Part shown: positions 28,901 through 37,189 of the stretch, piece after piece | How the letters are laid out: each line of letters starts with the position of its first letter | Position numbering within the stretch: position 1 is the stretch's first letter | DNA from: Lachnospiraceae bacterium | GTDB taxonomy: Bacteria > Bacillota > Clostridia > Lachnospirales > Lachnospiraceae | NCBI GenBank assembly: GCA_017621075.1 | Contig: JAGATV010000055.1 | Location: 1 to 56,945 of the forward strand | Length of the DNA stretch: 56,945 bases | Reading direction: 5' to 3' | Notes under the pieces: model-generated | Seen by the model: the letters and a program-made list of their open reading frames with translations, nothing else | The model's database searches: none | Told to the model about the DNA's origin: nothing | Translations under genes and position numbers: made by a program

Positions 28901-28965
28901 AGTACACCTGTGATTAAAATAGCAAATATCCTGATGATCCCGTTGCCGCTTGTCCTGCCAGCCAT
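25921..28965 (-). CDS. Hybrid sensor histidine kinase with receiver and HPt domains
   Basis: A 1014-residue membrane kinase. Domains in order: TM1 (11-30); an extracellular beta-rich domain (about 35-170); seven further hydrophobic segments (about 178-378); HisKA with SHEIRTPINAVLG (His409); HATPase with NLLNNAVKY, DTGIGI and GTGLGM boxes; a receiver with Asp707 in IFLDHMMPDMDG; and an HPt domain with VHSMKSSAAMIG (His870). The full His-Asp-His chain is thus in one protein and can pass phosphate to the co-translated two-receiver protein. The 7TM layout resembles 7TMR-DISM sensors, but the ligand is unknown. A GAGGGGG precedes the ATG. Confidence 0.93.
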   Translation of the reverse strand: MAGRTSGNGIIRIFAILITGVLLYFVLGECLLPADEWGNDANLQSYRGQWVRVLEDGRKVPQEIPGGCRAARGETVVVETELPETLQKDTYLCFRSAKQDMEFYIDGELRQEYSTEQTRLFGKTTAVAYVFVEVHPEDAGRILQVRTRTDSPYSGIFYTIYMGSQIDVWQYYFKQYGAELVVAFLILILSVISIIGSMALRLCYGHKVNLEYLGWGILIAGIWLIVNSVFRQLIFPNLSVVNDIAFYMIMLLPLPYLFYMNGVQKERYRRAYLIAEIVALADFFVCTGLHIFGWKDFTDTIAYMAVVCMLTILFMAVTIVLDACNGYMKEYRYVAAGILFAFVAAVMQIIVYFRRTSLFNGVILAVGLIFLLIFASINTIREIMYMEGEKQRALYASAAKGRFLANMSHEIRTPINAVLGMDDMILRESTEANVREYALDIKNAGQNLLALINDILDLSKIESGKLEIVPVEYDFSSLIHDIMNMVTAKAEDKELVVSMDIDETLPSRLWGDDVRLRQVLINLLNNAVKYTEEGSVTLTVKGEPQGDDILLTFSVEDTGIGIRKEDMDKLFAEFERIEEQRNRHIEGTGLGMSISAQLLNLMGSRLQVESEYGKGSRFYFVLRQGIANKEPIGDLGKRIKDQAARYTYQAAFAAPDARILVVDDNAVNRRVFVNLLKATQIQIDEAAGGLECLEMVQQKHYDMIFLDHMMPDMDGIETLHQMMKWEDYPCKSTPVVALTANAVSGAREMYLKEGFCQFLSKPINTEKLEKMIMEMLPREKILLGEEKKYSNDPSDAADKPRELPPMDGIDWEYALLHCKEREILEDTIQDFYRLADTEYMSLKGFFEMIETAGTKEQADKAMEQYRVKVHSMKSSAAMIGAVSLAGIARMLEYAARDLDQERIIQITPVFLEEWQEMKQRLAPLVKAAVPEEDGPKPEASPRMTEEYLRLLKDAMEAMDIDTADEIVVQLKRFHYPEHLMPYLERLELAVANLDAEQTIAEIEKIRKCEKEVPQ

Positions 28966-29066
28966 TTGCCAGCCCCCTCTCCTTAACGCCGGATACCTTG
29001 ATACTATTATCTTATCATCCGCCTATTCTTTTTACAATAAAAGATTGTCACATTATTTTGAATACG

Positions 29067-29106
29067 CAAAAACCGCCGTCCCAAGTTCCTTACCCGGGAC
29101 GGCGGT
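29067..29106 (-). terminator. Terminator after the LysM protein gene
   Basis: Perfect 11-base G/C-rich stem, arms 29072-29082 and 29096-29106, with a 13-base loop. On the minus strand a run of T follows. It lies 12 bases past the stop codon of the LysM gene. Confidence 0.88.
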
Positions 29107-29117
29107 CTGCTTTCACG

Positions 29118-29918
29118 CTATTTGATCCGGATCTTCTGTCCGGGATAAATGTATTTCTGACTCATAACTTCCGGATTTAAGGATGCCAGGCCGGCCAGGG
29201 ACAATCCGTTCTTCCGGGCAATGCGGTACAGGAAATCTCCTTTTTGCACCACATAATATTCTGCATCGGCAGATGTGGCTGCTGTATTTCCTGCGGTCTG
29301 ACCGGTCACCGTCTTGGTGGTATGACCTACCACGATCTTCTGTCCCGGATAAATCCTGTTGGGATTCTTGATCTGCGGATTCAGAGCCAGCAATACTGAC
29401 AAGGTCAGATCATTCTTTTTAGCGATCTTACTCAGGGTATCTCCTTTTGCTACCGTATATTCAACAGCTACTGCAACCTTCTCCTCCGTTGAGGTTTCTT
29501 CGGAAGCGTCATCCCCGCCGTCGTCCGATGTACTGTCGCTGTCACCTCCGTCTTCCGGATCTGTATTTCCCGCAATGACGGCAGTCGTCGAAGCATACTC
29601 TCCGCCTTCATAGTCCGCCACTTTGATCAGATAGGAACCCGGCGCAAACTCCCGCGTAAGGGTATAGGAATAGGTATTATCCTTTCCTACCTGGCAGGTT
29701 TCCATTGCCTGCAGTGTGGTCCCCGACTGGTCATAAACCAGCACGACACAGGCTGCGGTTCCCGCTTCGGCCGTTCCGGATACCGTGATCTGATTGGCGG
29801 AAATATCTGCGTTTACAGTGGATATGGTTTTGGCCGTTACCTCCAACGGAGTGGGAATTACCAGGAAGAGAACAACAGCCATGGTCAACATTATAATTGT
29901 TTTATAGCAATTTTTCAT
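29118..29918 (-). CDS. Secreted protein with Ig-like and two LysM domains
   Basis: A 266-residue exported protein. A signal peptide covers about residues 1-30 (IIMLTMAVVLFLVIPTPLEV). A bacterial Ig-like or Big-type domain follows (about 35-110). Then comes an acidic Asp/Ser/Glu linker and two LysM repeats (YTVAKGDTLSKIAKKNDL ... YPGQKIVV and YVVQKGDFLYRIARKNGL ... YPGQKIRI). LysM binds peptidoglycan, so the protein should be wall-attached. The ATG at 29918 follows GGGAGG. It starts 14 bases after the large secreted protein gene and shares its transcript; a strong terminator closes the unit. Confidence 0.9.
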   Translation of the reverse strand: MKNCYKTIIMLTMAVVLFLVIPTPLEVTAKTISTVNADISANQITVSGTAEAGTAACVVLVYDQSGTTLQAMETCQVGKDNTYSYTLTREFAPGSYLIKVADYEGGEYASTTAVIAGNTDPEDGGDSDSTSDDGGDDASEETSTEEKVAVAVEYTVAKGDTLSKIAKKNDLTLSVLLALNPQIKNPNRIYPGQKIVVGHTTKTVTGQTAGNTAATSADAEYYVVQKGDFLYRIARKNGLSLAGLASLNPEVMSQKYIYPGQKIRIK

Positions 29919-29932
29919 AATCAAACCTCCCG

Positions 29933-31480
29933 CTATTGTTCTACATCAAAGGCCACGCCTGCACCATTGCCAAAACATGCTCCGCCAAAAGCAGTTCCCG
30001 TTATAGCATTTGTGTTTACCACTGTTGCACTGACCTTTACCGGTGCATCCTCTTTGGTTCCGGAGTACAGGATATAATCTCCGCCTTTCAAGCTTCGATC
30101 CACGCAATAGGTCTCCCCAATTCCGGCCACCTCTTTTGTCTCTACCCTGCCGTCCGCATAAGTCAATGTTGCGATGATATGATAATCCTGATAGGTCTTT
30201 GCGCTGTCATAATAGAATGTACCGACAATATTTGCCTTATCGGCATACTCTGTACCGGACCAGTCATACCCATTTTGGGTTCCGTGGTAAATGTAATTAC
30301 GCGATCCCTGTCCAAAACCATCCGCCTGGATCGTAAGGCCCAATCTTTGTACCTGTACATAGCCAACCGTTCCATCCTGCATGGTAACCTTGAAGGTTAC
30401 TTCATCATAGAAATTGGAATGAAATCTAACGGTATTACCGTCAATTGTCACTGCCGCCGGATTGATGTCTTCTGCAAGTTCCACCTGACGGACAGCTCCC
30501 GGATCATCCACTCCGCCCACGGTAAAGGTATCATTTGCAAAATACTGCAGTACGGTCTGTGGATCCTCTTTTGTGGTTTGGGAAAGGTCTACCTGATTGG
30601 ACAGGATCAGATTGCTGAACATATCCGGTTCAGCACCCTGCTGCTCCACCACGACTCCCGCATATCCCTCTACATAAAAAGTGATATTGGTAACATAAAA
30701 GTCCTCGATCTGCGTAACCCCAAAGGAGTCCCGATAATGCGACTGCAGATTCACGGTAATAAAATTCTCACCCTTTGCGATGGTATACACCTCCAGCGCA
30801 CTTCTGCCTTCCGCATCATAGCAGACGGTTGACATACTCTTGCCGCTCAGGCCCAAAGCTTCCAGAGAAGCTATGGAATCTACCCATTCGCCGTCACCCT
30901 TTTTTTGTCTCAAAACAGTGATCTGCGAAGCATCCTCCATCTTTTCGATCTGATAACTATGATCGCCCTGCAATCCATAATATTCCCGATCTCCGATCTG
31001 AAGATCAAATTCCCAGGTACCGCCTTCTTCTCCGGGAGCCATACCACCGGCATCTGCCTGCACAACTGCTAAGTTCAGCGAGGATGGCAGGCCTCCGTCA
31101 TTTGTCTTGTTGGCCAGGGAAGTCACAAGCCCATTGACGGTCAGAGTGGTACTAAAGTCATCTTCTCCCACTCCGGTTACTTTGACCTCCATGGTATCCG
31201 GATCAAAATTATCGCTGAGCGTAAATGTCACACTGCCCAGATCTCCAAAGGGTACTGTGACTGCCGAGTCTGTGACGTCTCCACCGGACACTGTCACCAC
31301 AACCGTTTCCTCCCCCACACCGTAACTGATCGTATTCCCGCTTACCGTGCCGTCCGCGAAAAGGACGGTGATACCGTCTTCTGCATTTGCCAGAAGGGCC
31401 GTCCGGTCACAGATCATGACGGAGAATACCATCAACACAGCTAAAAATCCTGCCAGTTTTCTTTGAAAGTGAGCCTTCAT
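29933..31480 (-). CDS. Large secreted protein of unknown function
   Basis: A 515-residue protein that I do not recognise. It has a clear signal peptide (LAGFLAVLMVFSVMI, probable cut after the ALLANA region). The mature part is rich in Thr, Val, Asp and Gly and looks all-beta: the first 130 residues suggest an Ig-like fold, the rest is beta-rich with many aromatic residues (YYGLQGDHSYQIEKMEDASQ region, NYIYHGTQNGYDWSGTEY). There is no LPXTG motif, transmembrane end or obvious catalytic signature. Its partner gene encodes a LysM wall protein 14 bases downstream, so a surface structure or wall-associated complex is a fair guess. AAAGGAT precedes the ATG. Confidence 0.82.
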   Translation of the reverse strand: MKAHFQRKLAGFLAVLMVFSVMICDRTALLANAEDGITVLFADGTVSGNTISYGVGEETVVVTVSGGDVTDSAVTVPFGDLGSVTFTLSDNFDPDTMEVKVTGVGEDDFSTTLTVNGLVTSLANKTNDGGLPSSLNLAVVQADAGGMAPGEEGGTWEFDLQIGDREYYGLQGDHSYQIEKMEDASQITVLRQKKGDGEWVDSIASLEALGLSGKSMSTVCYDAEGRSALEVYTIAKGENFITVNLQSHYRDSFGVTQIEDFYVTNITFYVEGYAGVVVEQQGAEPDMFSNLILSNQVDLSQTTKEDPQTVLQYFANDTFTVGGVDDPGAVRQVELAEDINPAAVTIDGNTVRFHSNFYDEVTFKVTMQDGTVGYVQVQRLGLTIQADGFGQGSRNYIYHGTQNGYDWSGTEYADKANIVGTFYYDSAKTYQDYHIIATLTYADGRVETKEVAGIGETYCVDRSLKGGDYILYSGTKEDAPVKVSATVVNTNAITGTAFGGACFGNGAGVAFDVEQ

Positions 31481-31542
31481 TGTCAATCATCCTTTCTTTT
31501 GGTCTTTATCATGTATTTTATACTGCGCCCGGCATAGCGAGA

Positions 31543-32370
31543 TCACTGCTCCCGCAGGCCGGTGCCTCCGCAGGTGATACATGCCTTGCCGCCGTGGCAC
31601 AAAATGCAATCATCCGATACCACGCCCTTGCCGTTGCAGATACTGCAGGCTTTGCCGTCCTCCACCGCCGCATACACCGCAGCTTTCCCAAAGGCTTCCG
31701 CCGCATCTCTTGCAGGGAAGCGTACCGCCGCCACACTCCGGACAGATCCCGGTGCCTCCGCAGTCCGGGCAGGGTTCTTTTGGCACTTCCGGTTCCGGCG
31801 CTACGGTCTTGGCCTCTTCCCCCGCTCCTTCTATGCCAAGCGGGGCTGAAAGCTGCTTGTCCGTAAGGGTATCCTGCACCGCTGTCTGCACCTTTTCCGT
31901 CAGTTCCTGAAGGAAAGCCTCCTCAGCAGTCACCTCCACAAAATCTACGGAATCATCTTGCCGTCCGTCAGATATCCTTCCTGTACAGCAGTGTCCACGA
32001 TCCTGCTTACGGCGTCCTCCAGACTTTCGCCCACAAGTACCAGGTCTGAAAACGCATTCCGGGCATCTTCGTTCAGATATTCCACCTTCACTACACTGCC
32101 GTCTGCCGCTACATACAGAGCCACCTTGGGATTGATGGTAATCTCCACCACCGTCACATAATCTGACCGTGTCACATCTTCCCCGGCAGGGCTCTCTGTG
32201 GGCGGTGTCTCCGTTATTGCCTCCGTTATTGTTTCCATTATCGTTTCTCCACTTTTATTCTGTGGCGGTTCGGCCAACGTCTCCGAACTGCCGCAACCTG
32301 TCAGCAATGCCAGGGAGCACACTGCTGCAGGCAGGAAACTTTTTCTGACATATCTCCAAATTCTCTTCAT
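31543..32370 (-). pseudogene. Lipoprotein with RsgI-like domain and zinc knuckles, two frameshifts
   Basis: The gene starts at 32370 after GGGAGG with a lipoprotein signal ending in ALLTGC. Next comes a domain like the middle region of RsgI-type anti-sigma factors: VEITINPKVALYVAADGSVV, then VEYLNEDAR and a final GYL. The frame breaks near 31950 (one base lost) and continues in a second frame through EVTAEEAFLQELTEKVQ and a DnaJ-like zinc-knuckle series (CPDCGGTGICPECGGG). It breaks again near 31700 (extra G) and ends in CSICNGKGVV, CILCHGGKACITCGGTG. Repaired, the product would be about 275 residues. Combining an extracytoplasmic RsgI-like module with Cys-rich knuckles is unusual. Confidence 0.75.
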
Positions 32371-32431
32371 CCGTCCCTCCCACTTTTTCAATTTATCATA
32401 CAAAATGCAGTTCCGTAAGTTTACATTTGTC

Positions 32432-33849
32432 TCATTTGCTTCCCACCTGACCTTCCCCGGTCTGCTTCCAGCCATAATAGAACTGCATCAGCCCGATCCT
32501 GGATTTGGTCTGTGTTTTTTCATTCAGGCTTGTGATATGTCTGTACAATGCCGCCCTTGAGATCAAAAGCTGCTCTGCGATCTCCTGGACGCTGGCATCC
32601 GAATCCAGGATACCTTAAGGACCTCCTGTTCCCTGTCCGTCAGGGAAAAGCTTTGGGAAAAGGCCGCAAACTTTGCAACGTCATCCATCTCCATGATCCC
32701 GGCCCTTTCCGGACTCTGCCGCCGCAACTGACTTTGATAAATATAGATGGCGACCGTAATGCCCACAAACAACAAGAGTGTCGCAATGATAAGCGCCATG
32801 CCATTTCCCAGTTCCAACAAGGCAACTGACAAAGAAGACGTCAGTACAGCGCACAGATTGTTGACAGCCCGTCCGATTCCTGCCCAAAATTCCGGCATTT
32901 GTGCATACTGTGCAAAATCCAGGAATCCAACCGTGAAAAACACCACAAAGAATCCTGCGGACAAATAAAATACCACAAGCCCCGCCAAAAACGGCCCGCC
33001 CATCTGGATCACCACGACACATATCGTAGAAAGCAGCGTCACACAGTACATCATCACAGTCATATACTGTCGGTCCTTTATATCATACAGGATCCCTGCC
33101 GCCATCCCGCTGACCGCCAGAAGCAGTCTGGGCCACCGGCCGATATCTGCACTTCCCGCTGCATGTACCATGGTTACCGCAATATCCAGAGTAGAAAAGA
33201 TACAGGTCATTAAAATAACGCATGTTATTAATGATATTCCTGCCGCCAGCGTTCTTTTGGGGCCGGGAAACGTCCCTTGCCCTTCCTCAGTGGTCTTCCC
33301 ACCTTGTACAGCCTGCGCCTCATTTTCCAGCCGCATGAACAAGATCACGAAAAGCAATAGTGCCATAGAAAGGACCAGCGCCTGAGCTGTTTCATTTCCC
33401 ACGAAGTGGTTGTTTACAAATTGAAAGAAAATGCCCAACGCATAGGCCGTCCCCATCATCTTTCCCAAATGCCTGCCATCTCCCCTGACAACAAACACCA
33501 GATAATGGATACCGCTTCCCATCACCCCGAGCAGCACGAAGAAAATCAGGCCTGCCGCCAATATCATCTCATAAGACCCATGCTGTTCCACCAGAAAAAT
33601 GCAGATAACCGCAATACAGATACCGCCCAGGTAGCAAAAATGTTCCATGCCCTTTGGTATCAGTCAGTGTAATACGCCAAAAAGAACAAATCCCAGCACA
33701 CTGGCCCCCAGAATATAGCTTTGTGCAAGGACAACGCCTTCCGAATCCACCAGATAGGCCATCATATTATCAAACAAATACTCCGTTCCCAGAAAAATAA
33801 AATTGAATAATGCCACCGCAAGAACTGCCATGCCTTTGTCTTTTCTCAT
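32432..33849 (-). pseudogene. LuxR-type regulator with multi-pass membrane domain, one stop and one frameshift
   Basis: The start at 33849 follows GGAG. The first 61 codons encode membrane segments (MAVLAVALFNFIFLGTEYLF) and end at an in-frame TGA (33664-33666). The same frame then continues for about 350 codons with many hydrophobic helices in MFS-like spacing. A LuxR helix-turn-helix begins at SLTDREQEVLK, where one base is missing near 32617. The rest of the HTH lies in the next frame (LDSDASVQEIAEQLLISRAA, then LYRHITSLNEKTQTKS) and ends at 32432. Such LuxR proteins with a 12-TM domain are known in gut Actinobacteria and Firmicutes. Two independent lesions argue for a dead gene. Confidence 0.8.
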
Positions 33850-33978
33850 CCGTCTGACTCCATATCGTGTTTTCCTATGATAAATATTATAGATACAAAA
33901 ATCTCATGCAGGCAAGTTGACAAATGTCTCAACCTGCCCTCATCCCATCCTTTTGTCAATCTGATCCCCATAAATGTG

Positions 33979-35739
33979 CTACTCAGGCAGGCTTGCCGAC
34001 ACACACAGCTTTCCAAATCCCACCCTGTCGTTGGGGTACTCTGCCTCACCCCGCAAAGGCTGGGCCCCGGCCCTCAGATACGCCTTCACCTTCTCACCGT
34101 ACAGAAAAGGATCATTGCCCCTGACGATCCCCCATTCCATCAGCAGCGCAGCACTGCCGCTGACGATGGGCGTGGCGAAGGAAGTGCCGTTAAATGCCGA
34201 ATATCCTCCATAGACATCCGGTGCCAGGATACCCACTCCCGGCGCTACAATGTCCGGCTTGGTCAATCCCGCCATGACAACACCGATGGTCCTTTCACTG
34301 TCAGCATATCCCCGCCCCGAAAAATCGGCATAAGTGTCATAAGTACTGTCAAATGCCCCAACTGTAATCACTTTTGCAGCAGCCGACGGTGTTGTCAGTG
34401 TCACCAAGGGTGTCGGTTTGTAGAATCTCGTCTGTTCATTCCGCACTGCGGCACTCGGAAGGTAGAGATAATATTGTCCCGTGACCACCTCCACCGGTTC
34501 TATCTCCATGGTCCACACCCCGCTGTTTAGATAAGGGCGTCCCTCCGGTATCATCTCCAGATAGACTTCCTGCGCTACGGAATAAGGTGCCGGCTCCCCC
34601 CAATAGACCAGTATCCTGGTCTGCTCCATTCTCAAGGTATATTTTCCCCGAAAGCGTCTGCCCTCCCCACCCATGATGGCCGGGGAAAGCTCCTCCCTCT
34701 GTCCTCCCGGCGACCTCAGATAGATACGGTAGACATCATTATAATTTTTCCAGAATTGAATATTTAGCGTACTTTCATAGCCCGACACCGCCAGTTCTAT
34801 CCTGGTTTCTGTGTCCACATTTCCCGCCAGGTGCCCCCCGGAGCTTCCCTCATTGCCGCTCCCCACGCAGATCACGGTACGCCCGATCTCTGCGGCATTG
34901 TCCAAAAATCTCTCCAATAATGAGCTTCCGTCATGGGAACCGTAAGTATTGCCAAAACTTAAATTGATCACAAGGGGCTGCCCAAGCTGCTGTGCCTTTT
35001 TTAGGGCATAGACCACTCCACGCATGATCTCGGTGGTCCTGGGGAATCCCAGGGGCGACGGCCTCCCCAGCTTCACGATCACAAGATCCGCACCCGGTGC
35101 AGCCCCTGAATATCCTTCTGCTCCCGGCACGCCTCTGCCAAGGACAAGGGAGCCTGCCGCAATAGCTGCCACAGCAGTACCGTGCCCGTTTACATCCCTG
35201 CTGGGAAGCAGCGCATACTGTGCGCTTTCTGTCTCTGCTGCCAGGGCCTGATTGATCTCCTCCTCCGTAAATTCCCGGTTCAGCGTCTGATCCCACAAAA
35301 AGCGTATCCTGGTATCCCCGTTCTCTTTTCTAAAATCCGGCAGCCGATATTCGATCCCGGAATCCAGGATGGCTATCATTACATTTTCCCCGGTCAGATA
35401 GGGGTCCTTTAGGAGCACCTGGGGCAGACAGGAAGCCGCCGTGGGCGTCACGGCCTGATAAAAATACCTTTTGGGCATTTCCACATATTCAATCTGCGGC
35501 AGGTCTGCCACCTCCTCCACCTGCTCCTCCGGCACTGTCAGAATGGCATATCCGGCGATCAGATACTCCACTTTGATCCCCTGAATGGTCAGCTCATCCA
35601 GACTGCCGTTGTACTTTACGATCAACTCCCAGGTGCGGCTTGCCGTATCGAAGCCCACATTCAATGTCCCCGTCTGCTCTCTGACATCCTCAGGGGTCTC
35701 CAATGCCAGACTCAGCATATCCTCCAATTTCTGATTCAT
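33979..35739 (-). CDS. Subtilisin-like serine protease (S8), Csp-like
   Basis: A 586-residue protease from the ATG at 35739, with no signal peptide. The catalytic triad is present: Asp126 in AILDSGIE, His186 in NGHGTAVAAIAAG, and Ser about 520 in NGTSFATPIVSG. A large insert between His and Ser (about residues 300-440) is beta-rich and fits the jelly-roll insert of clostridial Csp proteases. Csp proteases activate the cortex hydrolase SleC during spore germination; that role here is only inference, since no sleC-like gene is nearby. An alternative ATG lies at 35751. A 13-base inverted repeat followed by T's ends four bases before the chosen start. Confidence 0.85.
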   Translation of the reverse strand: MNQKLEDMLSLALETPEDVREQTGTLNVGFDTASRTWELIVKYNGSLDELTIQGIKVEYLIAGYAILTVPEEQVEEVADLPQIEYVEMPKRYFYQAVTPTAASCLPQVLLKDPYLTGENVMIAILDSGIEYRLPDFRKENGDTRIRFLWDQTLNREFTEEEINQALAAETESAQYALLPSRDVNGHGTAVAAIAAGSLVLGRGVPGAEGYSGAAPGADLVIVKLGRPSPLGFPRTTEIMRGVVYALKKAQQLGQPLVINLSFGNTYGSHDGSSLLERFLDNAAEIGRTVICVGSGNEGSSGGHLAGNVDTETRIELAVSGYESTLNIQFWKNYNDVYRIYLRSPGGQREELSPAIMGGEGRRFRGKYTLRMEQTRILVYWGEPAPYSVAQEVYLEMIPEGRPYLNSGVWTMEIEPVEVVTGQYYLYLPSAAVRNEQTRFYKPTPLVTLTTPSAAAKVITVGAFDSTYDTYADFSGRGYADSERTIGVVMAGLTKPDIVAPGVGILAPDVYGGYSAFNGTSFATPIVSGSAALLMEWGIVRGNDPFLYGEKVKAYLRAGAQPLRGEAEYPNDRVGFGKLCVSASLPE

Positions 35740-35783
35740 AAAAATTCCCATATACACAGCCTTTGCACTATGTATATGGGAAT
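35740..35783 (-). repeat. Inverted repeat just before the S8 protease start
   Basis: Arms 35744-35756 and 35771-35783 are 13 bases long and pair perfectly (TGTATATGGGAAT and its complement) around a 14-base loop. On the transcript the hairpin is followed by UUUU and then the AUG. It could end transcription from the aminopeptidase gene or hide the ribosome site of the protease gene. Confidence 0.7.
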
Positions 35784-35808
35784 GCTGTAAACAGTTTTCC
35801 AAATTTTT

Positions 35809-37167
35809 CTACTCTGCAAAAAAAGTCCGAAAAGCCTGCACTGCATACAGGGTGTCCCTGGCCCCGGCGGTTTCCACCGCAGAATGCATGGCAAGCTGCG
35901 GAAGCCCGATATCTACGGAAGAAACGGACACATGGGCAGTAGAAATATTGCCCAGAGTGGAGCCGCCCGGAATATCCGACCGATTGGCGTAGGACTGGCA
36001 GGGCACCTTGGCTCTGTGACAGATTTCCTTCATCCGTGCCGCCGATACTGCATCTGTGGCATATTTCTGGCTTCCGTGGTATTTGATCACAATTCCTCTG
36101 TTCAGATATGGACGATTGGTAGGGTCCGCCTTCTCCGGATGATTGGGATGAACTGCATGGGCATTGTCCGCAGAGATCAGGAAACTATCGGCGATCCATC
36201 GGAGAAGACGGCTTTTCCTGCCCTGTCCGTCCGGGTACTGTCCCATTCCTTCCCCGGCCATCAGGCTCTCGCTGATACGGGACAGCACATCCTCAAGAAA
36301 GGTGGAGTCCGCTCCCTGCCCGGTACCGCTCCCCACTTCCTCATTGTCGAATACCGCACACAGGTTGATATACCTCTCCGGCACACTTTCCATAAAAGCC
36401 TTACAGGAGGCAAAAACACATTGCAGGTCGTCCAGTCTGGGAGATAAGATAAATTCTCCGTTTTCCCCCAGGATGCGCCCTTTCTCACGGACATACAAAA
36501 ACAGGTCATGGCCCAGGATATCCTCCTTCTTAACGCCCACTGCCTCTGCCACCATCTTTGACAGAGCCCCGCTGCCTTCACTCTCGGCACAGTCTGCGAA
36601 CAGGGGCAGCATATCCACCTGGGGATTGTATTCCACGCCCTTGTTCATATCCCGGTTCATATGGATGGCCACATTGGGAATGACCAACAAGTCCTTTTGT
36701 ATGTTGACCAATTTGGTCGATATTCTGTCTTGTATGATATCGCCTGCTATTTTTGATGTTTTCCCGGGGCAAACCGCCACTCTGCCGGCTACGGACAGGG
36801 GCCTGTCCAGCCAGGTGGAGAGGATCATGCCTCCATACTTCTCGGTATTCAGCTTTACATAACTTTCTTCCACCGTGATCTCCGGCCCTTCCTTCACCTT
36901 AAAGGACGGGGAATCACTGTGGGAAGCCACAATGTGGAAGCCTGCGATCTCCTGCTTCCGGGGGATGCAAAACGCGATGATGGAGGAACCGTTGCGGATG
37001 ACATAATACCTGCCGCCCGGCACTATCTCCCATTCTTCGCCTTCTTTCAATTCCGTAAAACCTTCCCCGTTCAGTCTTCCTCTGATATTTTCCACCACAT
37101 GGAAGCTGCTGGGACTTTCCTCAATAAATTCCAACAGTTCCCTTGCACATTTTTCATAATCTTTCAT
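35809..37167 (-). CDS. apeB: M18 family aminopeptidase
   Basis: Cytosolic zinc metallopeptidase of 452 residues that removes acidic or other N-terminal residues from peptides. Family motifs present are GFHIVASHSDSPSFKVK (metal-binding His), CAVFDNEEVGSGTGQGADS (catalytic Glu and metal-binding Asp/Glu), ISADNAHAVHPNHPEK, and a C-terminal GGSTLGNI ... DIGLPQLAMHS with the last metal His. GAAAGG precedes the ATG. It lies 22 bases after the GDP-fucose synthase gene and 69 bases before the S8 protease start, so two peptidases are neighbours. Confidence 0.93.
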   Translation of the reverse strand: MKDYEKCARELLEFIEESPSSFHVVENIRGRLNGEGFTELKEGEEWEIVPGGRYYVIRNGSSIIAFCIPRKQEIAGFHIVASHSDSPSFKVKEGPEITVEESYVKLNTEKYGGMILSTWLDRPLSVAGRVAVCPGKTSKIAGDIIQDRISTKLVNIQKDLLVIPNVAIHMNRDMNKGVEYNPQVDMLPLFADCAESEGSGALSKMVAEAVGVKKEDILGHDLFLYVREKGRILGENGEFILSPRLDDLQCVFASCKAFMESVPERYINLCAVFDNEEVGSGTGQGADSTFLEDVLSRISESLMAGEGMGQYPDGQGRKSRLLRWIADSFLISADNAHAVHPNHPEKADPTNRPYLNRGIVIKYHGSQKYATDAVSAARMKEICHRAKVPCQSYANRSDIPGGSTLGNISTAHVSVSSVDIGLPQLAMHSAVETAGARDTLYAVQAFRTFFAE

Positions 37168-37189
37168 TGTTCTGTCCTTTCGGGGTGCC

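Noticed and set aside
31543-33849. Programmed frameshifting or phase variation in the broken genes
   Set aside because: The breaks differ in position and type, include a plain nonsense codon, and the homopolymers involved are too short (4-6 bases) for efficient slippage.
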